64,000 nt of DNA from Petrolisthes cinctipes. Its lineage: Eukaryota; Arthropoda; Malacostraca; Decapoda; Porcellanidae. Shown here in pieces: positions 1 through 12,244 of this stretch. Both the position numbers and the translations under genes were made by a program. The notes beneath the pieces are model-generated. The model was not told the origin of the DNA, made no database searches, and saw only the letters and a list, made by a program, of their open reading frames with translations. Position 1 is the first letter of the stretch. Each line of letters opens with the position of its first letter. The stretch covers positions 2,640,501 through 2,704,500 of the forward strand of contig JAWQEG010000501.1 of assembly GCA_033782935.1 (NCBI GenBank), read 5' to 3'.

Positions 1-470
1 TCAAATTCAGGCTCAAAACACCCGAAAATTCAATATTTTGGGGTCCCAGAAGCAATCTGTACATGCCTACTCAGTGCTAGAATATTTTCAAAATATAGGC
101 TAAAAACATGCTAAAAATCGATATTTTAGGTGCCAAAAAGTCGATATCTCAAATTCAGTCCCAAAACACCCGAAAATTCGATATTTAGGGGTCCCAGAAG
201 CGATCTGTACATGCCTACTCCGTGTTAGAGTAATTTCAAAATACATGCTCAAAACATACTGAAAATCGATCTTTTAGGTGCACAAAAGTCGATATGTGCA
301 TAGGGATCTTCAGTACCCGTTTATATATCAAATTCAGGCTCAAAACACCCGAAAATTCAATATTTTATGGTCCCAGAAGCAATCTGTACATGCCTACTCA
401 GTGTTAGAGTATTTTCAAAATACAGGCCCAAAACATGCTGAAAATCGATATTTTAGATGCCCAAAGTCAA
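1..470 (+). repeat. Duplicated segment, left copy (offset 3,757 bp)
   Basis: Matches 3758-4216 almost base for base, including rare variants: 'agagtaatttcaaaatac', 'gtgcataggg' and 'cgtttatatatcaaat'. The match ends in the Y monomer, where the right copy loses 15 bp. Confidence 0.85.
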
Positions 471-484
471 TATGTGCATGTATC

Positions 485-1885
485 TTCTGTACCCGTTTAT
501 ATCTCAAATTCAGGCTCAAAACACCCGAAAATTCAATATTTTGGGGTCCCAGAAGCAATCTGTACAGTGCTAGAATATTTTCAAAATATAGGCTAAAAAC
601 ATGCTAAAAATCGATCTTTTAGGTGCCAAAAAGTCGATATCTCAAATTCAGTCCCAAAATACCCGAAAATTCGATATTTAGGGGTCCCAGAAGCGATCTG
701 TACATGCCTACTCCGTGTTAGAGTATTTTCAAAATACATGCTCAAAACATACTGAAAATCGATCTTTTAGGTGCACAAAAGTCGATATGTGCATGCATCT
801 TCAGTACCCGTTTATATCTCAAATTCAGTCTCAAAACACCCGAAAATTCAATATTTTGGGGTCCCAGAAGCAATCTGTACATGCCTACTCAGTGTTAGAG
901 TATTTTCAAAATACAGGCCCAAAACATGCTGAAAATCGATATTTTAGATGCCAAAAGTCAATATGTGCATGAATCTTCTGTACCCGTTTATATCTCAAAT
1001 TCAGGCTCAAAACACCCGAAAATTCAATATTTTGGGGTCCCACAAGCAATCTGTACATGCCTACACAGTGCTAGAATATTTTCAAAATATAGGCTAAAAA
1101 CATGCTAAAAATCGATCTTTTAGGTGCCAAAAAGTCGATATCTCAAATTCAGACCCAAAACACGCGAAAATTCGATATTTAGGGGTCCCAGAAGCGATCT
1201 GTACATGCCTACTCCGTGTTAGAGTATATTCAAAATACATGCTCAAAACATACTGAAAATCGATCTTTTAGGTGCACAAAAGTCGATATGTGCATGCATC
1301 TTCAGTACCCGTTTATATCTCAAATTCAGGCCCAAAACATGCTGAAAATCGATATTTTTGGTGCCCAAAGTCAATATGTGCATGTATCTTCTGTACCCGT
1401 TTATATCTCAAATTCAGGCTCAAAACACCCGAAAATTCAATATTTTGGGGTCCCAGAAGCAATCTGTACATGCTTACTCAGTGCTAGAATATTTTCAAAA
1501 TACAGGCCAAAAACATACTAAAAATCGATATTTTAGGTGGCCAAAAGTCGATATGTGCATGCATCTTCTGTACCCGTTTATATCTCAAATTCTGGCCCCC
1601 CAAACACCCGAAAATTCGATATTTTGGGGTTCCAGAAGCAATCTGTACATGCCTACTCAGAGTTAGAGTATTTTCAAAATACAGGCCCAAAACATGCTGA
1701 AAATCGATATTTTAGATGCCAAAAGTCAATATGTGCATGTATCTTCTGTACCCGTTTATATCTCAAATTCAGGCTCAAAACACCCGAAAATTCAATATTT
1801 TGGGGTCCCAGAAGCAATCTGTACATGCCTACACAGTGCTAGAATATTTTCAAAATATAGGCTAAAAACATGCTAAAAATCGATC
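485..1885 (+). repeat. Duplicated segment B, left copy (offset 4,243 bp)
   Basis: About 1.4 kb that matches 4728-6128 closely. Both share 'caatatgtgcatgaatc', 'cccacaagcaatc', 'cagacccaaaacacgcg' and the six-C tract. It ends where the left copy has 'aatcgatctttt' and the right copy 'aatcgacatttt'. Confidence 0.85.
1320..1407 (+). repeat. Lone 88-bp half-monomer (B half without an A half), copy 1
   Basis: The boundary phrase recurs after only 88 bp: 'caaattcaggcccaaaacatgctgaaaatcg' logic jumps from one B half directly into another, with the A half skipped. The join falls inside 'aggcccaaaaca', which the ends of both halves share, as expected for an exchange out of register by half a monomer. 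Confidence 0.9.
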
Positions 1886-3757
1886 TTTTAGGTGCCAAAA
1901 AGTCGATATCTCAAATTCAGTCCCAAAACACCCGAAAATTCGATATTTAGGGGTCCCAGAAGCGATCTGTACATGCCTACTCCGTGTTAGAGTATTTTCA
2001 AAATACATGCTCAAAACATACTGAAAATCGATCTTTTAGGTGCACAAAAGTCGATATGTGCATGTATCTTCTGTACCCGTTTATATCTCAAATTCAGGCT
2101 CAAAACACCCGAAAATTCAATATTTTGGGGTCCCAGAAGCAATCTGTACATGCCTACTCAGTGCTAGAATATTTTCAAAATATAGGCTAAAAACATGCTA
2201 AAAATCGATCTTTTAGGTGCCAAAAAGTCGATATCTCAAATTCAGTCCCAAAACAACCGAAAATTCGATATTTAGGGGTCCCAGAAGCGATCTGTACATG
2301 CCTACTCCGTGTTAGAGTATTTTCAAAATACATGCTCAAAACATACTGAAAATCGATCTTTTAGGTGCACAAAAGTCGATATGTGCATGCATCTTCAGTA
2401 CCCGTTTATATCTCAAATTCAGGCTCAAAACACCCGAAAATTCAATATTTTGGGGTCCCACAAGCAATCTGTACATGCCTACTCAGTGTTAGAGTATTTT
2501 CAAAATACAGGCCAAAAACATACTGAAAATCGATCTTTAAGGTTCCCAAAAGTCGATATGTGCATGCATCTTCTGTACCCGTTTATATCTCAAATTCTGG
2601 CCCTAAACACCCGAAAATTCGATATTTTGGGGTCCCAGAAGCAATCTGTACATGCCTACTCCGTGTTAGAGTATTTTCAAAATTCAGGCCCAAAACATGC
2701 TGAAAATCGATATTTTTGGTGCCCAAAGTCAATATGTGCATGTATCTTCTGTACCCGTTTATATCTCAAATTCAGGCTCAAACCACCCGAAAATTCAATA
2801 TTTTGGGGTCCCAGAAGCAATCTGTACAGTGCTAGAATATTTTCAAAATATAGGCTAAAAACATGCTAAAAATCGATCTTTTAGGTGCCAAAAAGTCGAT
2901 ATCTCAAATTCAGTCCCAAAACACCCGAAAATTCGATATTTAGGGGTCCCAAAAGGTATCTGTACATGCCTACTCCGTGTTAGAGTATTTTCAAAATACA
3001 GGCCAAAAACATACTGAAAATCGGTCTTTTATGTGCCCAAAAGTCGATATGTGCATGCATCTTCTGTACCCGTTTATATCTCAAATTCTGGCCCTAAACA
3101 CCCGAAAATTCGATATTTTGGGGTCCCAGAAGCGATCTGTACATGCCTACTCCGTGTTAGAGTATTTTCAAAATTCAGGCCCAAAACATGCTGAAAATCG
3201 ATATTTTTGGTGCCCAAAGTCAATATGTGCATGTATCTTCTGTACCCGTTTATATCTCAAATTCAGGCTCAAAACACCCGAAAATTCAATATTTTGGGGT
3301 CCCAGAAGCAATCTGTACATGCCTACTCAGTGCTAGAATATTTTCAAAATATAGGCTAAAAACATGCTAAAAATCGATCTTTTAGGTGCCAAAAAGTCGA
3401 TATCTCAAATTCAGTCCCAAAACACCCGAAAATTCGATATTTAGGGGTCCCAGAAGCGATCTGTACATGCCTACTCTGTGTTAGAGTATTTTCAAAATAC
3501 ATACTCAAAACATACTGAAAATCGATCTTTTAGGTGCACAAAAGTCGATATGTGCATGCATCTTCAGTACCCGTTTATATCTCAAATTCAGGCTCAAAAC
3601 ACCCGAAAATTCAATATTTTGGGGTCCCAGAAGCAATCTGTACATGCCTACTCAGTGTTAGAGTATTTTCAAAATACAGGCCCAAAACATGCTGAAAATC
3701 GATATTTTAGATGCCCAAAGTCAATATGTGCATGTATCTTCTGTACCCGTTTATATC

Positions 3758-4216
3758 TCAAATTCAGGCTCAAAACACCCGAAAATTAAATATTTTGGGG
3801 TCCCAGAAGCAATCTGTACATGCCTACTCAGTGCTAGAATATTTTCAAAATATAGGCTAAAAACATGCTAAAAATCGATATTTTAGGTGCCAAAAAGTCG
3901 ATATCTCAAATTCAGTCCCAAAACACCCGAAAATTCGATATTTAGGGGTCCCAGAAGCGATCTGTACATGCCTACTCCGTGTTAGAGTAATTTCAAAATA
4001 CATGCTCAAAACATACTGAAAATCGATCTTTTAGGTGCACAAAAGTCGATATGTGCATAGGGATCTTCAGTACCCGTTTATATATCAAATTCAGGCTCAA
4101 AACACCCGAAAATTCAATATTTTATGGTCCCAGAAGCAATCTGTACATGCCTACTCAGTGTTAGAGTATTTTCAAAATACAGGCCCAAAACATGCTGAAA
4201 ATCGATATTTTAGATG
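3758..4216 (+). repeat. Duplicated segment, right copy (offset 3,757 bp)
   Basis: Copy of the first 470 bases. At its end 'gatgccc' joins directly to 'atgtaccttctg', removing 15 bp that include 'aaagtcaatatg'. The next monomers then follow the 4.5-kb block, not the left copy. Confidence 0.85.
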
Positions 4217-4393
4217 CCCATGTACCTTCTGTACCCGTTTATATCTCAAATTCAGGCTCAAAACACCCGAAAATTCAATATTTTGGGGTCCCAGAAGCAA
4301 TCTGTACATGCCTACACAGTGCTAGAATATTTTCAAAATATAGGCTAAAAACATGCTAAAAATCGACATTTTAGGTGCCAAAAAATCGATATC

Positions 4394-6153
4394 TCAAATT
4401 CAGTCCCAAAACACCCGAAAATTCGATATTTAGAGGTCCCAGAAGGTATCTGTACATGCCTACTCCGTGTTAGAGTATTTTCAAAATACAGGCCAAAAAC
4501 ATACTGAAAATCGATCTTTTAGGTGCCCAAAAGTCGATATGTGCATGCATCTTCTGTACCCGTTTATATCTCAAATTCTGTCCCTAAACACCCGAAAATT
4601 CGATATTTTGGGGTCCCAGAAGCGATTTGTACATGCCTACTCCGTGTTAGAGTATTTTCAAAATTCAGGCCCAAAACATGCTGAAAATCGATATTTTTGG
4701 TGCCCAAAGTCAATATGTGCATGTATCTTCTGTACCCGTTTATATCTCGAATTCAGGCTCAAAACACCCGAAAATTCAATATTTTGGGGTCCCAGAAGCA
4801 ATCTGTACAGTGCTAGAATATTTTCAAAATATAGGCTAAAAACATGCTAAAAATCGATCTTTTAGGTGCCAAAAAGTCGATATCTCAAATTCAGTCCCAA
4901 AATACCCGAAAATTCGATATTTAGGGGTCCCAGAAGCGATCTGTACATGCCTACTCCGTGTTAGAGTATTTTCAAAATACATGCTCAAAACATACTGAAA
5001 ATCGATCTTTTAGGTGCACAAAAGTCGATATGTGCATGCATCTTCAGTACCCGTTTATATCTCAAATTCAGTCTCAAAACACCCGAAAATTCAATATTTT
5101 GGGGTCCCAGAAGCAATCTGTACATGCCTACTCAGTGTTAGAGTATTTTCAAAATACAGGCCCAAAACATGCTGAAAATCGATATTTTAGATGCCAAAAG
5201 TCAATATGTGCATGAATCTTCTGTACCCGTTTATATCTCAAATTCAGGCTCAAAACACCCGAAAATTCAATATTTTGGGGTCCCACAAGCAATCTGTACA
5301 TGCCTACACAGTGCTAGAATATTTTCAAAATATAGGCTAAAAACATGCTAAAAATCGATCTTTTAGGTGCCAAAAAGTCGATATCTCAAATTCAGACCCA
5401 AAACACGCGAAAATTCGATATTTAGGGGTCCCAGAAGCGATCTGTACATGCCTACTCCGTGTTAGAGTATATTCAAAATACATGCTCAAAACATACTGAA
5501 AATCGATCTTTTAGGTGCACAAAAGTCGATATGTGCATGCATCTTCAGTACCCGTTTATATCTCAAATTCAGGCCCAAAACATGCTGAAAATCGATATTT
5601 TTGGTGCCCAAAGTCAATATGTGCATGTATCTTCTGTACCCGTTTATATCTCAAATTCAGGCTCAAAACACCCGAAAATTCAATATTTTGGGGTCCCAGA
5701 AGCAATCTGTACATGCTTACTCAGTGCTAGAATATTTTCAAAATACAGGCCAAAAACATACTAAAAATCGATATTTTAGGTGGCCAAAAGTCGATATGTG
5801 CATGCATCTTCTGTACCCGTTTATATCTCAAATTCTGGCCCCCCAAACACCCGAAAATTCGATATTTTGGGGTTCCAGAAGCAATCTGTACATGCCTACT
5901 CAGAGTTAGAGTATTTTCAAAATACAGGCCCAAAACATGCTGAAAATCGATATTTTAGATGCCAAAAGTCAATATGTGCATGTATCTTCTGTACCCGTTT
6001 ATATCTCAAATTCAGGCTCAAAACACCCGAAAATTCAATATTTTGGGGTCCCAGAAGCAATCTGTACATGCCTACACAGTGCTAGAATATTTTCAAAATA
6101 TAGGCTAAAAACATGCTAAAAATCGACATTTTAGGTGCCAAAAAATCGATATC
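4394..6153 (+). repeat. 1,760-bp higher-order unit, alpha type (copy 2)
   Basis: X-prime, Y-prime, Z-short (491 bp), X-Y-Z (501 bp), then X (5386-5562), the 88-bp half (5563-5650) and three monomers to 6153. It has the six-C tract and 'gtatattcaaaatac'. From about 4728 it is nearly identical to 485-1885, including the rare 'cagacccaaaacacgcg', so it is closest to copy 1. Confidence 0.87.
5563..5650 (+). repeat. Lone 88-bp half-monomer, copy 2
   Basis: Same B-to-B join as at 1320, here in the alpha unit at 4394-6153. Identical spacing of boundary phrases (88 bp). Confidence 0.9.
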
Positions 6154-7911
6154 TCAAATTCAGTCCCAAAACACCCGAAAATTCGATATTTAGAGGTCCC
6201 AGAAGGTATCTGTACATGCCTACTCCGTGTTAGAGTATTTTCAAAATACAGGCCAAAAACATACTGAAAATCGATCTTTTAGGTGCCCAAAAGTCGATAT
6301 GTGCATGCATCTTCTGTACCCGTTTATATCTCAAATTCTGGCCCTAAACACCCGAAAATTCGATATTTTGGGGTCCCAGAAGCGATTTGTACATGCCTAC
6401 TCCGTGTTAGAGTATTTTCAAAATTCAGGCCCAAAACATGCTGAAAATCGATATTTTTGGTGCCCAAAGTCAATATGTGCATGTATCTTCTGTACCCGTT
6501 TATATCTCGAATTCAGGCTCAAAACACCCGAAAATTCAATATTTTGGGGTCCCAGAAGCAATCTGTACAGTGCTAGAATATTTTCAAAATATAGGCTAAA
6601 AACATGCTAAAAATCGATCTTTTAGGTGCCAAAAAGTCGATATCTCAAATTCAGTCCCAAAATACCCGAAAATTCGATATTTAGGGGTACCAGAAGCGAT
6701 CTGTACATGCCTACTCCGTGTTAGAGTATTTTCAAAATACATGCTCAAAACATACTGAAAATCGATCTTTTAGGTGCACAAAAGTCGATATGTGCATGCA
6801 TCTTCAGTACCCGTTTATATCTCAAATTCAGGCTCAAAACACCCGAAAATTCAATATTTTGGGGTCCCAGAAGCAATCTGTACATGCCTACTCAGTGTTA
6901 GAGTATTTTCAAAATACAGGCCCAAAACATGCTGAAAATCGATATTTTAGATGCCAAAAGTCAATATGTGCATGAATCTTCTGTACCCGTTTATATCTCA
7001 AATTCAGGCTCAAAACACCCGAAAATTCAATATTTTGGGGTCCCAGAAGCAATCTGTACATGCCTACACAGTGCTAGAATATTTTCAAAATATAGGCTAA
7101 AAACATGATAAAAATCGATCTTTTAGGTGCCAAAAAGTCGATATCTCAAATTCAGTCCCAAAACACCCGAAAATTCGATATTTAGGGGTCCCAGAAGCGA
7201 TCTGTACATGCCTACTCCGTGTTAGAGTATTTTCAAAATACATGCTCTAAACATACTGAAAATCGATCTTTTAGGTGCACAAAAGTCGATATGTGCATGC
7301 ATCTTCAGTACCCGTTTATATCTCAAATTCAGGCCCAAAACATGCTGAAAATCGATATTTTTGGTGCCCAAAGTCAATATGTGCATGTATCTTCTGTACC
7401 CGTTTATATCTCAAATTCAGGCTCAAAACACCCGAAAATTCAATATTTTGGGGTCCCAGAAGCAATCTGTACATGCTTACTCAGTGCTAGAATATTTTCA
7501 AAATACAGGCCAAAAACATACTAAAAATCGATCTTTTAGGTGGCCAAAAGTCGATATGTGCATGCATCTTCTGTACCCGTTTATATCTCAAATTCTGGCC
7601 CTAAACACCCGAAAATTCGATATTTTGGGGTCCCAGAAGCAATCTGTACATGCCTACTCAGTGTTAGAGTATTTTCAAAATACAGGCCCAAAACATGCTG
7701 AAAATCGATATTTTAGATGCCAAAAGTCAATATGTGCATGTATCTTCTGTACCCGTTTATATCTCAAATTCAGGCTCAAAACACCCGAAAATTCAATATT
7801 TTGGGGTCCCAGAAGCAATCTGTACATGCCTACACAGTGCTAGAATATTTTCAAAATATAGGCTAAAAACATGCTAAAAATCGACATTTTAGGTGCCAAA
7901 AAATCGATATC
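6154..7911 (+). repeat. 1,758-bp higher-order unit, beta type (copy 1)
   Basis: Same 491 + 501 + X/half/three-monomer layout as the alpha units, but with beta markers: 'ggggtaccag' in its X at 6645, 'catgataaaaatcg' near 7105, 'catgctctaaac' near 7241, and no six-C tract ('ggccctaaac' instead). It follows an alpha unit directly, giving a 3,518-bp alpha-beta pair. Confidence 0.87.
7323..7410 (+). repeat. Lone 88-bp half-monomer, copy 3
   Basis: Same B-to-B join as at 1320, in the beta unit at 6154-7911. Confidence 0.9.
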
Positions 7912-8902
7912 TCAAATTCAGTCCCAAAACACCCGAAAATTCGATATTTAGAGGTCCCAGAAGGTATCTGTACATGCCTACTCCGTGTTAGAGTATTTTC
8001 AAAATACAGGCCAAAAACATACTGAAAATTGATCTTTTAGGTGGCCAAAAGTCGATATGTGCATGCATCTTCTGTACCCGTTTATATCTCAAATTCTGGC
8101 CCTAAACACCCGAAAATTCGATATTTTGGGGTCCCAGAAGCGATCTGTACATGCCTACTCCGTGTTAGAGTATTTTCAAAATTCAGGCCCAAAACATGCT
8201 GAAAATCGATATTTTTGGTGCCCAAAGTCAATATGTGCATGTATCTTCTGTACCCGTTTATATCTCAAATTCAGGCTCAAAACACCCGAAAATTCAATAT
8301 TTTGGGGTCCCAGAAGCAATCTGTACAGTGCTAGAATATTTTCAAAATATAGGCTAAAAACATGCTAAAAATCGATCTTATAGGTGCCAAAAAGTCGATA
8401 TCTAAAATTCAGTCCCAAAACACCCGAAAATTCGATATTTAGGGGCCCAGAAGCGATCTGTACATGCCTACTCCGTGTTAGAGTATTTTCAAAATACATG
8501 CTCAAAACATACTGAAAATCGATCTTTTAAGTGCAAAAAAGTCGATATGTGCATGCATCTTCAGTACCCGTTTATATCTCAAATTCAGGCTCAAAACACC
8601 CGAAAATTCAATATTTTGGGGTCCCAGAAGCAATCTGTACATGCCTACTCAGTGTTAGAGTATTTTCAAAATACAGGCCCAAAACATGCTGAAAATCGAT
8701 ATTTTAGATGCCCAAAGTCAATATGTGCATGTATCTTCTGTACCCGTTTATATCTCAAATTCAGGCTCAAAACACCCGAAAATTCAATATTTTGGGGTCC
8801 CAAAAGCAATCTGTACATGCCTACACAGTGCTAGAATATTTTCAAAATATAGGCTAAAAACATGCTAAAAATCGACATTTTAGGTGCCAAAAAATCGATA
8901 TC
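7912..8902 (+). repeat. Hexamer spacer (~991 bp) closing the 4.5-kb block
   Basis: X-prime (with 'gaaaattgatctttt'), Y-prime and Z-short, then an X with 'aggggcccag' (one base shorter) and 'aagtgcaaaaaag', then Y and Z. It carries no 88-bp half. Copies with the same private markers lie at 25692-26682. X copies of the same 'gcaaaaaag' type also start near 20682 and 21673. Confidence 0.84.
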
Positions 8903-10486
8903 TCAAATTCAGTCCCAAAACACCCGAAAATTCGATATTTAGAGGTCCCAGAAGGTATCTGTACATGCCTACTCCGTGTTAGAGTATTTTCAAAATACAG
9001 GCCAAAAACATACTGAAAATCGATCTTTTAGGTGCCCAAAAGTCGATATGTGCATGCATCTTCTGTACCCGTTTATATCTCAAATTCTGTCCCTAAACAC
9101 CCGAAAATTCGATATTTTGGGGTCCCAGAAGCGATTTGTACATGCCTACTCCGTGTTAGAGTATTTTCAAAATTCAGGCCCAAAACATGCTGAAAATCGA
9201 TATTTTTGGTGCCCAAAGTCAATATGTGCATGTATCTTCTGTACCCGTTTATATCTCGAATTCAGGCTCAAAACACCCGAAAATTCAATATTTTGGGGTC
9301 CCAGAAGCAATCTGTACAGTGCTAGAATATTTTCAAAATATAGGCTAAAAACATGCTAAAAATCGATCTTTTAGGTGCCAAAAAGTCGATATCTCAAATT
9401 CAGTCCCAAAATACCCGAAAATTCGATATTTAGGGGTCCCAGAAGCGATCTGTACATGCCTACTCCGTGTTAGAGTATTTTCAAAATACATGCTCAAAAC
9501 ATACTGAAAATCGATCTTTTAGGTGCACAAAAGTCGATATGTGCATGCATCTTCAGTACCCGTTTATATCTCAAATTCAGTCTCAAAACACCCGAAAATT
9601 CAATATTTTGGGGTCCCAGAAGCAATCTGTACATGCCTACACAGTGCTAGAATATTTTCAAAATATAGGCTAAAAACATGCTAAAAATCGATCTTTTAGG
9701 TGCCAAAAAGTCGATATCTCAAATTCAGTCCCAAAACACCCGAAAATTCGATATTTAGGGGTCCCAGAAGCGATCTGTACATGCCTACTCCGTGTTAGAG
9801 TATATTCAAAATACATGCTCAAAACATACTGAAAATCGATCTTTTAGGTGCACAAAAGTCGATATGTGCATGCATCTTCAGTACCCGTTTATATCTCAAA
9901 TTCAGGCCCAAAACATGCTGAAAATCGATATTTTTGGTGCCCAAAGTCAATATGTGCATGTATCTTCTGTACCCGTTTATATCTCAAATTCAGGCTCAAA
10001 ACACCCGAAAATTCAATATTTTGGGGTCCCAGAAGCAATCTGTACATGCTTACTCAGTGCTAGAATATTTTCAAAATACAGGCCAAAAACATACTAAAAA
10101 TCGATATTTTAGGTGGCCAAAAGTCGATATGTGCATGCATCTTCTGTACCCGTTTATATCTCAAATTCTGGCCCCCCAAACACCCGAAAATTCGATATTT
10201 TGGGGTTCCAGAAGCAATCTGTACATGCCTACTCAGAGTTAGAGTATTTTCAAAATACAGGCCCAAAACATGCTGAAAATCGATATTTTAGATGCCAAAA
10301 GTCAATATGTGCATGTATCTTCTGTACCCGTTTATATCTCAAATTCAGGCTCAAAACACCCGAAAATTCAATATTTTGGGGTCCCAGAAGCAATCTGTAC
10401 ATGCCTACACAGTGCTAGAATATTTTCAAAATATAGGCTAAAAACATGCTAAAAATCGACATTTTAGGTGCCAAAAAATCGATATC
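8903..10486 (+). repeat. Higher-order unit, alpha type with one monomer missing (copy 3, 1,584 bp)
   Basis: Matches the alpha unit at 4394-6153 with an offset of 4,509 bp up to the X at 9394, then 4,333 bp from the X at 9719. The 176-bp difference is exactly one Y monomer, lost between about 9571 and 9718. Six-C tract and 'gtatattcaaaatac' are present. Confidence 0.85.
9896..9983 (+). repeat. Lone 88-bp half-monomer, copy 4
   Basis: Same B-to-B join as at 1320, in the shortened alpha unit at 8903-10486. Confidence 0.9.
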
Positions 10487-12244
10487 TCAAATTCAGTCCC
10501 AAAACACCCGAAAATTCGATATTTAGAGGTCCCAGAAGGTATCTGTACATGCCTACTCCGTGTTAGAGTATTTTCAAAATACAGGCCAAAAACATACTGA
10601 AAATCGATCTTTTAGGTGCCCAAAAGTCGATATGTGCATGCATCTTCTGTACAAGTTTATATCTCAAATTCTGGCCCTAAACACCCGAAAATTCGATATT
10701 TTGGGGTCCCAGAAGCGATTTGTACATGCCTACTCCGTGTTAGAGTATTTTCAAAATTCAGGCCCAAAACATGCTGAAAATCGATATTTTTGGTGCCCAA
10801 AGTCAATATGTGCATGTATCTTCTGTACCCGTTTATATCTCGAATTCAGGCTCAAAACACCCGAAAATTCAATATTTTGGGGTCCCAGAAGCAATCTGTA
10901 CAGTGCTAGAATATTTTCAAAATATAGGCTAAAAACATGCTAAAAATCGATCTTTTAGGTGCCAAAAAGTCGATATCTCAAATTCAGTCCCAAAATACCC
11001 GAAAATTCGATATTTAGGTGTACCAGAAGCGATCTGTACATGCCTACTCCGTGTTAGAGTATTTTCAAAATACATGCTCAAAACATACTGAAAATCGATC
11101 TTTTAGGTGCACAAAAGTCGATATGTGCATGCATCTTCAGTACCCGTTTATATCTCAAATTCAGGCTCAAAACACCCGAAAATTCAATATTTTGGGGTCC
11201 CAGAAGCAATCTGTACATGCCTACTCAGTGTTAGAGTATTTTCAAAATACAGGCCCAAAACATGCTGAAAATCGATATTTTAGATGCCAAAAGTCAATAT
11301 GTGCATGAATCTTCTGTACCCGTTTATATCTCAAATTCAGGCTCAAAACACCCGAAAATTCAATATTTTGGGGTCCCAGAAGCAATCTGTACATGCCTAC
11401 ACAGTGCTAGAATATTTTCAAAATATAGGCTAAAAACATGATAAAAATCGATCTTTTAGGTGCCAAAAAGTCGATATCTCAAATTCAGTCCCAAAACACC
11501 CGAAAATTCGATATTTAGGGGTCCCAGAAGCGATCTGTACATGCCTACTCCGTGTTAGAGTATTTTCAAAATACATGCTCTAAACATACTGAAAATCGAT
11601 CTTTTAGGTGCACAAAAGTCGATATGTGCATGCATCTTCAGTACCCGTTTATATCTCAAATTCAGGCCCAAAACATGCTGAAAATCGATATTTTTGGTGC
11701 CCAAAGTCAATATGTGCATGTATCTTCTGTACCCGTTTATATCTCAAATTCAGGCTCAAAACACCCGAAAATTCAATATTTTGGGGTCCCAGAAGCAATC
11801 TGTACATGCTTACTCAGTGCTAGAATATTTTCAAAATACAGGCCAAAAACATACTAAAAATCGATCTTTTAGGTGGCCAAAAGTCGATATGTGCATGCAT
11901 CTTCTGTACCCGTTTATATCTCAAATTCTGGCCCTAAACACCCGAAAATTCGATATTTTGGGGTCCCAGAAGCAATCTGTACATGCCTACTCAGTGTTAG
12001 AGTATTTTCAAAATACAGGCCCAAAACATGCTGAAAATCGATATTTTAGATGCCAAAAGTCAATATGTGCATGTATCTTCTGTACCCGTTTATATCTCAA
12101 ATTCAGGCTCAAAACACCCGAAAATTCAATATTTTGGGGTCCCAGAAGCAATCTGTACATGCCTACACAGTGCTAGAATATTTTCAAAATATAGGCTAAA
12201 AACATGCTAAAAATCGACATTTTAGGTGCCAAAAAATCGATATC
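10487..12244 (+). repeat. 1,758-bp higher-order unit, beta type (copy 2)
   Basis: Collinear with 6154-7911 at a constant offset of 4,333 bp. Private variants are 'ctgtacaagtttat' near 10647 and 'taggtgtaccag' near 11015. The first of these is shared with the unit at 23934 but not with the one at 6154, so it ties this copy to the later one. Confidence 0.86.
11656..11743 (+). repeat. Lone 88-bp half-monomer, copy 5
   Basis: Same B-to-B join as at 1320, in the beta unit at 10487-12244. Confidence 0.9.

Larger units (their letters stand above)
149..1910 (+). repeat. ~1.76-kb higher-order unit, alpha type (copy 1)
   Basis: Made of X (149), Y (328), Z-short (504), then X-Y-Z (642-1142), then X (1143), a lone 88-bp half (1320) and three more monomers, ending before the X at 1911. 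Alpha markers are a six-C tract near 1596 and the broken dyad 'gtatattcaaaatac' near 1225. The first monomer is X-type instead of the X-prime that opens the other units, and carries an odd 'gtgcataggg' near 297-303 that recurs only near 4054-4061. Confidence 0.82.
4394..8902 (+). repeat. 4,509-bp super-higher-order block, copy 1
   Basis: One alpha unit (1,760), one beta unit (1,758) and a hexamer (991), about 26 monomers plus two 88-bp halves. Every boundary I checked recurs exactly 17,780 bp later at 22174-26682, with no net insertion or deletion. A shorter version (one Y lost) begins immediately after it at 8903. Confidence 0.88.

Noticed and set aside
1591..1605. Six-C tract as a quadruplex or i-motif site
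   Set aside because: There is a single short C run per alpha unit with no neighbouring C or G runs, so neither structure is supported. It is useful only as a subtype marker.
1484..1690. Minus-strand open frames (68 codons, repeated at 5727, 10060 and 23507; others of 61-81 codons on the right)
   Set aside because: They recur only where the same satellite variant recurs, overlap plus-strand open frames, and have no independent signal of coding.
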